This document shows, piece by piece, positions 44,360-54,933 of a stretch of DNA of 64,000 nucleotides. The stretch spans positions 243,078 through 307,077 of the forward strand of contig NVWU01000004.1 in the NCBI GenBank assembly GCA_002733765.1, read 5' to 3'. The DNA is from Colwellia sp. Lineage in GTDB: Bacteria; Pseudomonadota; Gammaproteobacteria; Enterobacterales; Alteromonadaceae. A program made the position numbers and the translations under genes. The notes under the pieces are model-generated. The model saw only the letters and a program-made list of their open reading frames with translations, was not told where the DNA came from and ran no database searches. Position 1 is the first letter of the stretch; every line of letters begins with the position of its first letter.

Positions 44360-45208
44360 TTAATCTTTTTTATCAAAGCGTGAGCTTCTTAAACTATCTT
44401 TTACTTTTTTCAAGTTATCTCTAAATTTACTACCACGGCGTAAGGTAAACCCCGTAGCCAATACATCTATCAATGCTAACTGAGCTATTCTTGACGACAT
44501 TGGCATATAAAGATCGGTGTCTTCGCTAACATTTACCGATAGCACTATGCTACATTCTTTAGCTAAAGGCGTACCTGTAGTAGTAATACCAATAACCGTT
44601 GCATCATTTTCTTTCGCTAAACTAGCCACTTCAACCAATGATTTTGTTCTACCTGTATGAGATATCACAATCACTACATCACCTTGGCGACTATTTATAG
44701 CACTCATACGTTGCATTAATATGTCATCGAAATAAACAACGGGCACATTAAAGCGGAAAAACTTATTTTGTGCATCATGGGCGACAATGGCGGAAGCACC
44801 TAAACCAAAAAAGGAAATTTTATTGGCTTGGGTTAACACGTCCACTGAGCGGTTGATTAAGTTTGAATCTAAACTTTTACGTGCTAATTCAAGATTAGCC
44901 ATCGTCGATTCAAAAATTTTTGAGGTGTATTCTTCAGCGCTATCATTCTCATCAACATGTCGATTAACATAGGGAGTACCGTTAGCTAAACTTTGTGCTA
45001 AATGTAGTTTAAAATCGGGATAACCTTTAGTATCTAAACGACGACAGAAACGGTTCACTGTCGGTTCACTTATTTTAGCTTGTTTCGCTAGTGCAGCTAT
45101 ACTTGAGTGTATAACCGTATTAGGTGAAGATAATATTACTTCAGCTACTTTACGTTCTGATTTACTTAATGTGTCTAGTTCGTTTGTGATCTTTTCTAAT
45201 ATATTCAT
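44360..45208 (-). CDS. hexR: HexR, RpiR-family regulator of central carbon metabolism
   Basis: 282 residues. An N-terminal helix-turn-helix (about 1-77, with S-K-S-E-R-K-V-A and A-K-I-S-E-P-T-V-N-R-F-C-R) is followed by a SIS sugar-phosphate-binding domain (about 110-250, with F-F-G-L-G-A-S-A-I-V and V-I-S-H-T-G-R-T). HexR binds KDPG and represses or activates glycolytic and Entner-Doudoroff genes. It diverges from zwf-pgl-edd-eda and is followed by pyk, the standard arrangement in Shewanella-like bacteria. Confidence 0.95.
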   Translation of the reverse strand: MNILEKITNELDTLSKSERKVAEVILSSPNTVIHSSIAALAKQAKISEPTVNRFCRRLDTKGYPDFKLHLAQSLANGTPYVNRHVDENDSAEEYTSKIFESTMANLELARKSLDSNLINRSVDVLTQANKISFFGLGASAIVAHDAQNKFFRFNVPVVYFDDILMQRMSAINSRQGDVVIVISHTGRTKSLVEVASLAKENDATVIGITTTGTPLAKECSIVLSVNVSEDTDLYMPMSSRIAQLALIDVLATGFTLRRGSKFRDNLKKVKDSLRSSRFDKKD

Positions 45209-45696
45209 TATCTTGTGATCCTAGATCTACTGATATTAGCCATCAATTTTTATTTGGTGGCAAGATAAAGTTTAAATTTAATGGTCGATGATTGACTATT
45301 ACTTCTTTACTGTAATTTATTTTCTTCTTAAGTAACAGGAAAAGTGAAACTTTATTTCATAATTTGCACTAATATAATACAAAATGCATAAAACTTGCAA
45401 ATGTTTAATAAATAAACAATGGCTGGTCTACGTTATTTTGTAAAAATATACACTTACGGATCCGTTTAACACAGTATTTCAGCTAGGTTTACTAGCCAAT
45501 TCAATCATATTTTAATATAAAGTGTAATAAAATTACAAAAATCCTTTACTGATTAACATTCAAACGCTAAATTAGAGATGTCTGTAGTTTAGTTACGCTA
45601 TTGTGGTTTAAATTTATGGACATAATACGCAGTCATTAACAATGAAGTGAACTTACTCATCAGAGTCCTAGTTAGAAAATAAGGTTAGAAAGTTTT
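45209..45696. other. Divergent promoter region of hexR and zwf
   Basis: 488 AT-rich bases without a gene. It contains a perfect HexR-type box (45523-45537). A half-site TGTAATTTA lies near 45311, close to hexR. Promoter boxes for either gene could not be fixed with confidence. Confidence 0.5.
45523..45537. promoter_or_regulatory. HexR operator upstream of zwf
   Basis: TGTAATAAAATTACA is a perfect palindrome with a 3-base centre and equals the HexR consensus TGTAATnAAATTACA known for gammaproteobacteria. It lies 160 bases before zwf and 315 before hexR. Confidence 0.85.
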
Positions 45697-47166
45697 ATGA
45701 ATAAATTAGATTGTCAGTCTGCTAGCGAAATCGTTATTTTTGGTGCGTTAGGTGATTTATCACGCCGTAAGCTTTTGCCGGCTTTATATCAGTTAGAAGT
45801 GTGTGGTTTAATTAATGAAAAAAGCCGTATTGTTGGTGTTGCCCGTCCAGCACATAGTGTTGAAGACTTTAAAAGTATTGTATTAGAAAGCCTTCATGAC
45901 TTTGTTAATGAAATGTTAGATGAAAACATTTTAGCACGCTTTACTGCGCGTTTAGTTTATCAACAGCTTGATATGAAAGAGGCCTGTGCTTATAACCATT
46001 TAGCGGATACTTTATCTGCTGGAAATAGTACTCGTGTATATTATTTTTCTACGCCACCCACTATTTATGGCGATATTTGTAACGGTTTAAACCATGCAAC
46101 GCTTATTTCATCTGATGACCGTATCATAATGGAGAAGCCTATTGGCCATTGTTTAGCGTCATCTAAAGTAATCAATGACCAAGTGGCTCGTTTCTTTAAT
46201 GAAAATCAAATTTATCGTATTGACCATTATCTTGGTAAAGAAACGGTATTAAACCTTTTAGTGTTACGCTTTGCTAACTCACTTTTTACTAATAACTGGG
46301 ACAGAAATAGCATAGATCATGTGCAAATAACGGTTGCAGAAAGTGTTGGTATAGAAGGCCGTTGGACGTTTTATGATGAAGCCGGCCAAATGCGCGATAT
46401 GATTCAAAGCCATTTATTGCAAATTTTATCTTTATTAGCAATGGAACCTCCAGCTGATTTAAGTGCAAGCAGTATTCGTGCGGAAAAGTTAAAAGCGGTA
46501 AAAGCACTTTCTCCCATTAATCGTACTAATGTTAAAGAGAAAACCGTTCGAGGCCAATATACTGATGGCTTCTTAAATGGTGTTGCAGTACCTAGTTATT
46601 TGAATGAAGAAGGTGCAAATACTAATAGTAAAACAGAGACCTTTGTTGCCATTAAAGCTGAAATAGATAATTGGCGTTGGTCTGGTGTGCCTTTTTACTT
46701 ACGTACCGGTAAACGTATGCCGGCTAAACACAGTGAAATTGTTGTGCACTTTAAAGCACAGCCACATAATATTTTCAAAGACAGCTACAGTGAATTACCG
46801 TCCAATAAGTTAACCATTCGCTTGCAACCTGATGAAGGGGTTGAATTACAAATGATGAATAAAATTCCAGGTATTGCTTCGCAAATGAATATCCAAGAAA
46901 ATAAATTGGATTTGAGTTTCAATGATACTTATCAAGATCAGCGAGTCATTGATGCTTATGAGCGTTTAATGCTAGAAGTATTAAATGGTAATCAGTCTTT
47001 ATTTGTTAGTCGTGATGAAGTTGAAGCCGCTTGGACATGGGCTGATAGTATAATTGATGCATGGCAAGCAACCAATGAAGCACCTAAACCATACGCTGCC
47101 GGTTCATGGGGGCCAGTATCATCTATTTCATTAATCGCGCGTGATGATCGCCAGTGGGTAGAATAA
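45697..47166 (+). CDS. zwf: Glucose-6-phosphate 1-dehydrogenase
   Basis: 489 residues, full length. The NADP loop is F-G-A-L-G-D-L-S-R-R-K-L, and the active-site segment is R-I-D-H-Y-L-G-K-E-T-V. Y-L-R-T-G-K-R-M appears later. It oxidises glucose 6-phosphate to 6-phosphogluconolactone, feeding Entner-Doudoroff and pentose-phosphate routes. It starts the operon zwf-pgl-edd-eda and carries a HexR box upstream. Confidence 0.97.
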   Translation: MNKLDCQSASEIVIFGALGDLSRRKLLPALYQLEVCGLINEKSRIVGVARPAHSVEDFKSIVLESLHDFVNEMLDENILARFTARLVYQQLDMKEACAYNHLADTLSAGNSTRVYYFSTPPTIYGDICNGLNHATLISSDDRIIMEKPIGHCLASSKVINDQVARFFNENQIYRIDHYLGKETVLNLLVLRFANSLFTNNWDRNSIDHVQITVAESVGIEGRWTFYDEAGQMRDMIQSHLLQILSLLAMEPPADLSASSIRAEKLKAVKALSPINRTNVKEKTVRGQYTDGFLNGVAVPSYLNEEGANTNSKTETFVAIKAEIDNWRWSGVPFYLRTGKRMPAKHSEIVVHFKAQPHNIFKDSYSELPSNKLTIRLQPDEGVELQMMNKIPGIASQMNIQENKLDLSFNDTYQDQRVIDAYERLMLEVLNGNQSLFVSRDEVEAAWTWADSIIDAWQATNEAPKPYAAGSWGPVSSISLIARDDRQWVE

Positions 47167-47168
47167 TC

Positions 47169-47864
47169 ATGTTTGAGCAAAAAAAATTCGATACACGTGA
47201 ACAATTAGACTTAGCTTTAGCTAATAAAGTGAGTGAAATACTTCAACACGCTATTTCACTCAAAGGAAAAGCCAGTATTGCTGTTTCTGGAGGCTCTACG
47301 CCAAAAGGTTTTTTTAAGCTGTTATCTAATAAAGATATTGACTGGAAAAAGGTCACTATAACCTTAGCGGATGAACGCTGGGTTGATATTAACTCGGATG
47401 CCAGTAATACCCGTTTAGTGCATGAAAATTTATTACAAAATAAAGCTGCAGTAGCTAAATTTTTTCACTTAAAACAAGGTGAAGAGTTATGTGATCAAAC
47501 GTTAGCTGCTCTTAATCTTGCGGCTAATAATACATTATTACCCTTAGATGTGCTTATTTTAGGGATGGGTGAAGATGGCCATACTGCTTCATTATTTCCG
47601 TGTAGCGCACAAATAAAACAGGCTTTAGATAGTAATAATGAAAATGCTTTAATGAAAGTAGAGCCAACAACAGCAGCACATCAACGCATTACCTTTAGCT
47701 TTGCCTCATTGAGTCAAAGTAAAAATATATTTTTACTTTTTTGTGGCGACAATAAAAAGCAAGTATTAGATAAAGCACTTGGCGGTGATGATATTTTTGA
47801 AATGCCAATTCGGACTTTCCTACAAGCCAATAATATCAACACTCAAGTCTATTGGGCTGTGTAG
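47169..47864 (+). CDS. pgl: 6-phosphogluconolactonase
   Basis: 231 residues from the ATG at 47169, two bases after the zwf stop; a GTG at 47154 inside zwf is less likely. The protein has S-G-G-S-T-P-K-G near residue 45, A-D-E-R-W-V near 77 and G-M-G-E-D-G-H-T-A-S-L-F-P, the typical DevB/Pgl pattern. It hydrolyses the lactone from Zwf. Confidence 0.95.
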   Translation: MFEQKKFDTREQLDLALANKVSEILQHAISLKGKASIAVSGGSTPKGFFKLLSNKDIDWKKVTITLADERWVDINSDASNTRLVHENLLQNKAAVAKFFHLKQGEELCDQTLAALNLAANNTLLPLDVLILGMGEDGHTASLFPCSAQIKQALDSNNENALMKVEPTTAAHQRITFSFASLSQSKNIFLLFCGDNKKQVLDKALGGDDIFEMPIRTFLQANNINTQVYWAV

Positions 47865-47924
47865 ACGGACTTTATTCCAACACATTTCAAATTAACGATT
47901 AAATAAATTTTGAGAAGTAGAGCT

Positions 47925-49751
47925 ATGAATATATCAATGAAACAAGAAATAGTAGAGATAACTGAACGAATTATTGCTCGAAGTGTTACCACACGAACTG
48001 AATATTTAGCAAAAATAGCCGCCGCAAAATCAAATACAGTACATCGCGCTAGTTTATCCTGTGGTAACTTAGCCCATGGTTTTGCTGCGTGTGGTAAAGA
48101 CGATAAACAAGCAATTAAAGGCTTGAGTCATTCAGATATAGCAATTGTCTCTGCTTATAACGATATGCTTAGTGCGCACCAGCCGTATCAAACATATCCT
48201 CAAATTATTAAAGAAGCGATAAAAGAAACGGGGGGCATTGCTCAGTTTGCTAGTGGTGTTCCTGCGATGTGTGACGGCGTGACCCAAGGTCAGCCGGGCA
48301 TGGATTTAAGCTTAATGAGTCGAGATGTTATTGCCATGGCAACGGCTATTGGTTTATCACACAATATGTTTGATGGCGCTTTAATGCTTGGTATTTGCGA
48401 TAAAATAGTACCGGGTTTATTGATTGCTAGTATGACCTTTGGTCATTTACCAATAGTATTTGTGCCTGCTGGCCCTATGCCATCTGGTATTCCAAATAAA
48501 GAAAAAGCAAAAGTTCGTCAACAATATGCTCAAGGTGAAGTAGATAAAGTTGCATTATTAGAAGCTGAATCAGCCTCTTACCATGCCGCAGGTACTTGTA
48601 CTTTCTTTGGTACTGCTAATTCTAATCAATTAGTGGTTGAAGTGATGGGTTTGCATTTACCAGGTGCTTCTTTTATTCCACCCAATACACAGCTTCGTGA
48701 AGAGTTAACGAAAGCTGCTGCGCGTCAAGTTACACGTTTAACTCAGCAATCAGGTAATTACATGCCTATTGGTGAAATGGTTGATGAGCGCTCTATTGTT
48801 AATGCCATTGTTGCGTTGTTAGCGACGGGTGGGTCAACTAATTTAACGATGCACATTATCGCTTTTGCTCGTGCTGCAGGTATTATTGTTAATTTTCAAG
48901 ATTTTAATGACTTATCTCATGCGGTGCCATTAATTACGCGAATTTATCCTAATGGTCATGCTGATATCAATCACTTCCAAGAAGCGGGCGGTATGGCACT
49001 ACTGTTTAAAGAGTTAATTGCGGGAGGTTTACTACATGAAGATGTTGAAACTATTTGCGGTCGTGGTTTAACACGTTATACCCAAAAACCTGTGTTAGAT
49101 AAAGGTCAACTTAAATGGGTTAATTGTGTTGAAAAGTCGCTTGATAAAGAAGTCATTGCTACTGTAGCTAAACCATTTAAAACTGATGGCGGTTTAAAAA
49201 CTTTACAAGGTAATTTAGGTACCTCAGTATTAAAAACATCTTCTTTGCGTGATGGTAGTTATGTCATTAAAGCGCCGGCAATAGTTTTTGAAGATCAACA
49301 TGAATTACAAGTGGCTTTTGACAACGGTGAATTAGAAAAAGATTTTGTTGCTGTCGTTCGTTTCCAAGGGCCCAAAGCACGCGGTATGCCTGAATTACAT
49401 AAGTTAACTCCGCCACTCGGTGTTTTACAAGATAAAGGTTTTAAAGTTGCTTTAGTGACTGATGGTCGAATGTCTGGTGCCTCAGGCAAAGTGCCTGCCG
49501 CTATTCATTTATGTCCTGAAGCATTAGATGGCGGCTTAATAGCTAAAGTAAGAACGGGCGATATGATCAATCTTGACGGTGAAACAGGTGAACTAACATT
49601 ATTAGTTGATAAAAAAGAGCTAGCTGCACGTGACCTTGCAATATTTCAAGTTAATGAACATCATCAAGGTATGGGGCGTGAACTTTTTGGTTTTATGCGC
49701 CGTAATTTAAGCTCTGCTGAAACCGGCGCTTGTTCATTGTTTGATGAATAA
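47925..49751 (+). CDS. edd: Phosphogluconate dehydratase
   Basis: 608 residues from the ATG at 47925, where GAGAAG stands seven bases upstream; a TTG at 47910 is less likely. IlvD/Edd-family features are the cluster cysteines in [21 protein letters not shown] and [23 protein letters not shown] is near the C-terminus. It converts 6-phosphogluconate to KDPG. It fits E. coli Edd (603 residues). Confidence 0.96.
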   Translation: MNISMKQEIVEITERIIARSVTTRTEYLAKIAAAKSNTVHRASLSCGNLAHGFAACGKDDKQAIKGLSHSDIAIVSAYNDMLSAHQPYQTYPQIIKEAIKETGGIAQFASGVPAMCDGVTQGQPGMDLSLMSRDVIAMATAIGLSHNMFDGALMLGICDKIVPGLLIASMTFGHLPIVFVPAGPMPSGIPNKEKAKVRQQYAQGEVDKVALLEAESASYHAAGTCTFFGTANSNQLVVEVMGLHLPGASFIPPNTQLREELTKAAARQVTRLTQQSGNYMPIGEMVDERSIVNAIVALLATGGSTNLTMHIIAFARAAGIIVNFQDFNDLSHAVPLITRIYPNGHADINHFQEAGGMALLFKELIAGGLLHEDVETICGRGLTRYTQKPVLDKGQLKWVNCVEKSLDKEVIATVAKPFKTDGGLKTLQGNLGTSVLKTSSLRDGSYVIKAPAIVFEDQHELQVAFDNGELEKDFVAVVRFQGPKARGMPELHKLTPPLGVLQDKGFKVALVTDGRMSGASGKVPAAIHLCPEALDGGLIAKVRTGDMINLDGETGELTLLVDKKELAARDLAIFQVNEHHQGMGRELFGFMRRNLSSAETGACSLFDE

Positions 49752-49859
49752 AAAAACAATGATGGATATTTGGCTAAGTTAACTACTTTATAGTTTACTT
49801 AGTCGTAAATAATAGATAAATATCAGTGAATACTGATGCCAGTAGATAATAGAGTATTT

Positions 49860-50507
49860 ATGACAGTATCAAAAAATTGGCAAATTATGCCGAAGGAACT
49901 TTTTGCTATGGGCCCAATTGTGCCTGTATTAGTTATTAATAAAGTCGAAGATGCCTTGCCCATTGCTGAAGCGTTATTAGCTGCGAATGTCAGAGTGTTA
50001 GAAGTTACCTTACGCACACCGGCGGCACTTGATATAATAAGTCTGATTGCCAAAGAATTACCTGAAGCGATTATTGGCTCAGGTACAGTGACCAATCGCC
50101 ATCAACTACAACAGTCAGTGGATGCTGGTGCAAAGTTTGCCATAAGCCCTGGATTAACTAAAGATCTTTTACAGGCGGGAAGTGAAAGTAGTATTGCTTT
50201 AATTCCCGGTATCTGTTCTATTTCAGAGTTAATGGATGCTGCTGATTTTGGTTATGATCATTTAAAATTCTTCCCCGCAGAATCATCAGGTGGTGTGAAT
50301 GCAATTAAATCAATTGGTGGTCCATTTCCAAATATTAAATTTTGCCCAACCGGTGGCATCAATTTAAAAAATATTCGTGATTACTTAGCATTATCTACTG
50401 TTACTTGTTGTGGGGGCTCTTGGTTAGTACCAAACAATGTGGTTAAAAATAAAGATTGGTCAGTGATCACTCAACTTGCTAATGAAGCACTTGCTTACGT
50501 TAAGTAA
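49860..50507 (+). CDS. eda: KDPG aldolase
   Basis: 215 residues from the ATG at 49860; the frame is also open from an ATG at 49836, but family alignment favours the later one. The Schiff-base lysine is in H-L-K-F-F-P-A-E. V-L-E-V-T-L-R-T-P-A-A and G-T-V-T are also conserved. It splits 2-keto-3-deoxy-6-phosphogluconate into pyruvate and glyceraldehyde 3-phosphate, ending the Entner-Doudoroff operon. Confidence 0.95.
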   Translation: MTVSKNWQIMPKELFAMGPIVPVLVINKVEDALPIAEALLAANVRVLEVTLRTPAALDIISLIAKELPEAIIGSGTVTNRHQLQQSVDAGAKFAISPGLTKDLLQAGSESSIALIPGICSISELMDAADFGYDHLKFFPAESSGGVNAIKSIGGPFPNIKFCPTGGINLKNIRDYLALSTVTCCGGSWLVPNNVVKNKDWSVITQLANEALAYVK

Positions 50508-50594
50508 CGTATTAAGTTTTTTGTCCGTCGTATATGTTGATAGTTTAAATTAAAAGGTGTAGAGGCAAAGGTTCATAGTTCCCGACTGATCCTA

Positions 50595-50671
50595 AGTACC
50601 TACATCAGGAGAATGTGCGTCCTGCATTCTCTAATAAGGTACTTCCTGTACCGTCATGTAGGCAAGGTACT
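50595..50671. other. Structured segment with a three-way-junction-like fold
   Basis: The outer helix pairs AGTACC (50595-50600) with GGTACT (50666-50671) and TACAT (50601-50605) with ATGTA (50656-50660). Two inner hairpins follow: AGAATG/CATTCT (50610-50630) and GGTAC/GTACC (50638-50652). It might be a small RNA or another repeat; only base pairing supports it. Confidence 0.4.
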
Positions 50672-50689
50672 GATTGAATAGAATGGTTA

Positions 50690-50846
50690 TACCAATCAGA
50701 CTAACTAAGTGATCTTTTAAAATGGTCTAAATATCCAATAACATCATTGCTTTCAATCCCAATAGCCCGCTATTGGTCAATCAAGCGTCTTGTTCTTGAA
50801 GATTTACCCTCATTAAAATTTGAACCATGAATTAATCTGATTGGTA
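50690..50846. repeat. Large palindromic intergenic repeat, uninterrupted copy
   Basis: TACCAATCAGACTAACTAAG (50690-50709) and the right end ATTAATCTGATTGGTA (50831-50846) are inverted. Inner dyads include ATGGTCTAAAT with ATTTGAACCAT and AATAGCCCGCTATT. The same unit, with a MITE inserted, is at 31839-32195; shorter derivatives are at 17963, 36519 and 5375. Confidence 0.8.
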
Positions 50847-51029
50847 TTACTCCCTTGTCAAAATCAATAATGCAGCATATATACCTTTTAAACTCAGCCT
50901 TGGGGCTTGTCAGGAAAGTAATAACCTCACAAATTTGTTTGATTATAGAGTAACAAATTTTGCTTATTCTAACCTCTTTAACACAGTTCTGAAGTGACTC
51001 ATTCATTCTTTCATTTGGTATTAGGCATT

Positions 51030-51067
51030 AAAAAAGGCAACTATTACTCATAACAGTTGCCTTTTTT
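51030..51067 (-). terminator. Rho-independent terminator of rne
   Basis: AAAAAAGGCAACT (51030-51042) pairs perfectly with AGTTGCCTTTTTT (51055-51067), giving T runs on both strands. It lies about 50 bases past the rne stop. Confidence 0.9.
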
Positions 51068-51118
51068 GTTAATTGGATAAGAAAGGCTTATGAATACGGC
51101 AAGCCTTTCTGTCATCAA

Positions 51119-54100
51119 TTAACTCGTTTTAGTCATACCAGCTGAACTTCTGCTTATTACATCAGCAGCTATCGCTGTACGGCCTGAAACTTGATGTACC
51201 ATACGATCTTCATTTGCCATAAAGCTGCAAGGAATTTCGTTCATGGTAGTAATCGTTTCAGTTTTCGTCATTGGTGAAGAAGCTCGACCAGATAAACGAT
51301 TCGCTTTTCTAACTTGCCTTGCTAATTTTTTATCTTTTATGGGTGATTTTTTCGCAGCCGGAGTCACAACTTTTTTAGCCTTAGTTTTAGCAACTTGCTC
51401 TTTAACTAACTCCGGCTCTTTAGCTAATTCAGGTTCTTTAACTTCATTTTTTATCTCAGTAGGTGTTTTACTTTCTACTTTGACTTCAACATCAGTTTTG
51501 ATTTCAGTGATAGTGTTTTCATTAACATCATCAGCTGAAGTTGTTGGTGTTTCAACGTCAGTTGTTATTTCAACCGGTGTTACTTGAGCTGATTTAACGT
51601 CGGAATTACTGGCTGTAATTTGACTTGGCTCAACATCGGCTTCTTGCTCTACGCTAGATGTTTCAACCGCGACAATTGTTTCTTGTTGAGGCTTTTCTTC
51701 AACGTCAACAAAAGGTAGGTCTTGTTGCTGTTCTTTGCTTTCTACTTCAATCGTTGGTTTGCTCTCAACAATTTCCGCTTCAGCTACTGGTTCTGTTTGA
51801 GCCGTTTGATGCGCAGGGTAGCGTGCTTCAATAGCATCATTATTTTGTGCATTTTCAGTTGCTAGTTCATCAGTTGATATTTCTTGCACTTGGTCTTCAG
51901 GTTTTTTCTCACGACGTCTACGTTGTCCATTAGAACGCAAATGTCTAGGTGAGCGCCTGTTACGAGGACGTTCTTCACGAGTCACTTCATTAGAAGTACT
52001 TAACTCAGGAGAGCTAACCTCAGTAGTATCAACCTGCTCTGTGATGACAACATTATTATTGCTATCGTCTTTTTTATCTTTCTGTTGCGCAGTAATTACC
52101 TGTTCAGCGTTAGTTTTTTCAGGTTTATTGACACGTATTTTCTTACGGTTACTTCGACGTTGACGACGCTCTTTGGCAACTTCTTCTTTGACCGGTTTGT
52201 TTCTATCATGTTCAGGCTTACGAGGCTGAGTTTGTGTTTTAGCTTTGCTCTGAGGCTTTTTAGCATCATCACGTATATCATCGCTTTTTACATTTTTATT
52301 GTTTGTGCGATCATCATTACGATTACCACCGCGATTATTGCGAGAGTTTCCACGACGCTGTCCTTGGCGATTACGTTGACCACGGTTATCCTGACGTTTA
52401 GGCTTAGTTTCAGTTTCTGTTTCAGGTGTAGGCGCTTCTATAGCGGCTTCTTCAGGAGAAAATAAACTTTTTAACCATGCAAAGAAACCAGTTGCTTTTT
52501 CAGTTTTTTCAGCCACCGGTGCTATTGGTGCATCTTTAGTTTTTATTACTTTAGGTGCTGCCATCCCTTGACCCATTGCTTGAATTACAGGTTCATCAGG
52601 CTTTACGGTCTCTTTATCATATTTAGGCATTCTTGCTTCTTCAAGTTCAGCCTGTTTAATTGATATGTCATAGCTAGCTTCAGTAATGGTTTCATCATTC
52701 TTAACACGTAATACTTCATATTGTGGAGTATCCATGTGTGGATTAGGGATGATTAATACACGAGCACCATGCTGTTTTTCAATGTGCATAACCGAGCGAC
52801 GTTTCTCATTCAATAAATACGTTGCAACCGGAACAGGTACTTGTGCTTGAACATGTTGAGTATTTTCTTTGATGGCTTCTTCTTCCATCAAACGAAGTAT
52901 AGATAAAGCTAATGACTCAACACCACGTACTTGACCAGTACCGCTACAACGAGGACAAACGCCTTGGCTAGTTTCGCCAATTGAAGGGCGTAAACGTTGA
53001 CGTGACATTTCCAACAAACCAAAACGAGAAATTCGACCTAGCTGGATACGTGCTCTATCTTGATGAACAGAATCACGCATGCGATTTTCTACTTCGCGTT
53101 GATGACGTACAGGTGTCATATCGATGAAGTCTATTACTACTAAGCCACCTAAATCGCGTAAACGCAATTGACGAGCAATTTCTTCTGCTGCTTCTAAGTT
53201 AGTGTTAAATGCTGTTTCTTCAATATCGCTACCTTTAGTTGCACGGGCAGAGTTAATATCAATTGAAGTCATTGCTTCAGTAGGGTCTATAACAATAGAG
53301 CCACCTGAAGGTAAGCGTACTTCACGTTGAAAAGCAGTTTCAATTTGAGTTTCAATTTGGTAATGGGTAAATAAAGGAACATCACTCTCATAGAGTTTTA
53401 TTTTACTTAAAAAATCAGGACGAACAATTTCAATGTGTTTTTTAACACTTTCAAATGTTTTAGGTCGGTCAATAAGTACTTCACCAATATCGCGGCGTAA
53501 ATAATCACGAATAGCGCGTAAAATAAGGTTAGTTTCTTGATGAATTAAAAAAGGAGCAGGCCGGCTCTTTCCAGCATCACTAATAGCTTGCCAGTGGTGT
53601 AATAGAACATTTAAATCCCATTCTAACTCTTCATAAGCTTTGCCTACGCCAGCAGTGCGAACAATTAACCCCATTCCTTTAGGCAGGTCTAATTTACTTA
53701 AAGATGCTTTTAATTCAGTACGTTCATCGCCTTCAATGCGACGAGAAATACCACCGGCACGCGGGTTGTTTGGCATTAATACTAAGTAACTACCAGCAAG
53801 GCTGATAAACGTTGTTAAGGCTGCACCTTTTTGGCCACGTTCTTCTTTATCAATTTGAACGATAACTTCTTGGCCTTCGCGTAACACTTCTTTAATGTTA
53901 GGACGACCCTGGAAGCTATAACCCTTTGGGAAATATTCGCGAGAAATTTCTTTCATAGGTAAAAAACCATGACGATCAGCGCCATAGTCAACGAAAGCAG
54001 CTTCTAGAGAAGGCTCAATACGAGTAATTTTTGCTTTGTAAATATTGGATTTTTTTTGTTCATGGCCAGGGCTTTCGATATCTAAATCGTAAAGTTTTTG

Positions 54101-54163
54101 TCCATCGACAAGTGCTACGCGCAATTCTTCAGATTGGGTAGCGTTTATTAACATACGTTTCAT
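51119..54163 (-). CDS. rne: Ribonuclease E
   Basis: 1014 residues. The catalytic half opens with [10 protein letters not shown] and has an S1 domain (about 37-120). The DNase-I-like catalytic aspartates are in [10 protein letters not shown] and V-V-I-D-F-I-D-M, and the zinc-link is C-P-R-C-S-G-T-G. The rest is disordered, rich in R, E, T and S, with basic RNA-binding stretches (R-R-N-R or R-Q-R-R-S-N-R-K-K), as in degradosome scaffolds. The C-terminal residues after N-E-I-P-C resemble the family's conserved end. It is the main mRNA decay and rRNA/tRNA processing nuclease. It has a long structured leader. Confidence 0.97.
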   Translation of the reverse strand: MKRMLINATQSEELRVALVDGQKLYDLDIESPGHEQKKSNIYKAKITRIEPSLEAAFVDYGADRHGFLPMKEISREYFPKGYSFQGRPNIKEVLREGQEVIVQIDKEERGQKGAALTTFISLAGSYLVLMPNNPRAGGISRRIEGDERTELKASLSKLDLPKGMGLIVRTAGVGKAYEELEWDLNVLLHHWQAISDAGKSRPAPFLIHQETNLILRAIRDYLRRDIGEVLIDRPKTFESVKKHIEIVRPDFLSKIKLYESDVPLFTHYQIETQIETAFQREVRLPSGGSIVIDPTEAMTSIDINSARATKGSDIEETAFNTNLEAAEEIARQLRLRDLGGLVVIDFIDMTPVRHQREVENRMRDSVHQDRARIQLGRISRFGLLEMSRQRLRPSIGETSQGVCPRCSGTGQVRGVESLALSILRLMEEEAIKENTQHVQAQVPVPVATYLLNEKRRSVMHIEKQHGARVLIIPNPHMDTPQYEVLRVKNDETITEASYDISIKQAELEEARMPKYDKETVKPDEPVIQAMGQGMAAPKVIKTKDAPIAPVAEKTEKATGFFAWLKSLFSPEEAAIEAPTPETETETKPKRQDNRGQRNRQGQRRGNSRNNRGGNRNDDRTNNKNVKSDDIRDDAKKPQSKAKTQTQPRKPEHDRNKPVKEEVAKERRQRRSNRKKIRVNKPEKTNAEQVITAQQKDKKDDSNNNVVITEQVDTTEVSSPELSTSNEVTREERPRNRRSPRHLRSNGQRRRREKKPEDQVQEISTDELATENAQNNDAIEARYPAHQTAQTEPVAEAEIVESKPTIEVESKEQQQDLPFVDVEEKPQQETIVAVETSSVEQEADVEPSQITASNSDVKSAQVTPVEITTDVETPTTSADDVNENTITEIKTDVEVKVESKTPTEIKNEVKEPELAKEPELVKEQVAKTKAKKVVTPAAKKSPIKDKKLARQVRKANRLSGRASSPMTKTETITTMNEIPCSFMANEDRMVHQVSGRTAIAADVISRSSAGMTKTS

Positions 54164-54933
54164 AGTTTGTGTGACTCACTTTTAGTCACAACACACCATT
54201 TATTTTACACACAAAGCAATCTGTTTTTTGGTAACAGCAGTATGTCAGCCTCACGGATGTCATAAAGTTGATCTGTCATTTTACCAGATCAAGCTGTTCT
54301 AAATTCTGATTGTTAATTCAAGAATATGCTCACCATGCCGTTTAAATGCGGTGAACAGTGTCAATATATTTCTTTATGTGCCCAGCCAGTGTGCCGTGCT
54401 TTTTAGTAATCTCATTTATTGTAATTAAATATTTAGCGGACGATATTTTTTACGTCTTACTTTTGCTAAATTAAAATGTTTGTTGACCTTTGTGAAAAGG
54501 TAAAATGAGTTTACTAAATAATTTAATAAAATTGCTTTATGGAGTAGGGCTAATATCATTTTCGATAAATAAAACTGTTTATGCTATTTTTAACAAGTTA
54601 CACGCGTTAAATGTTGCAATAGGCCGTACCTTCAATATGTCATTTGCTTTACTGGTTTGTATTAATTTAGTTTTTGTCATAACAAAACTACAATTTCCAG
54701 TGGGTGCATATTAATGTGGCCGCAGTTTGCCTCTTACGTCTCTCTGTAAAACTTCATACGTTAGTGCTTGTTTAGTTAATTAAATAAGCTAGTTAACATT
54801 CAACCACTAACACATCATTATCCCACTATAATGATGGATAAGCTAATAAAAAACGGATTAAATGGTGAAATGCTGTAAAAAAAATGTGTTAAACTTCCTG
54901 CCATTAAAGAATTGAACCCAAAAGCACAAACAA
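54164..54933. other. Divergent rne/rluC region with structured rne leader
   Basis: 770 bases. On the rne side three hairpins are visible: TGTGACT/AGTCACA (54170-54190), just ahead of the start codon and enclosing the only purine-rich ribosome-site candidate; TTGATCTG/CAGATCAA (54268-54292); and TCACC/GGTGA (54330-54354). RNase E controls its own mRNA through leader structure in enterics, and these may do the same. The rest is AT-rich, with no gene I would support. Confidence 0.5.

Larger units (their letters stand above)
50508..51118. other. Intergenic region between eda and rne
   Basis: About 610 bases without a supported gene. It contains a structured, three-way-junction-like segment (50595-50671), the best-preserved copy of the large palindromic repeat (50690-50846), and the rne terminator (51030-51067). 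ORFs here run through the repeat and are not believed. Confidence 0.6.

Noticed and set aside
50770-51006. 78-residue minus-strand ORF downstream of rne
   Set aside because: It runs through the large repeat and towards the rne terminator; composition is not coding-like.
52085-52465. 126-residue ORF antisense to rne
   Set aside because: It mirrors the low-complexity basic region of RNase E, which leaves the opposite strand open by composition.
54505-54714. 69-residue hydrophobic ORF between rne and rluC
   Set aside because: It could be a small membrane protein, but the only support is an open frame in AT-rich DNA; AAAAGG is close to the ATG yet no family is recognised, so it is not listed as a gene.
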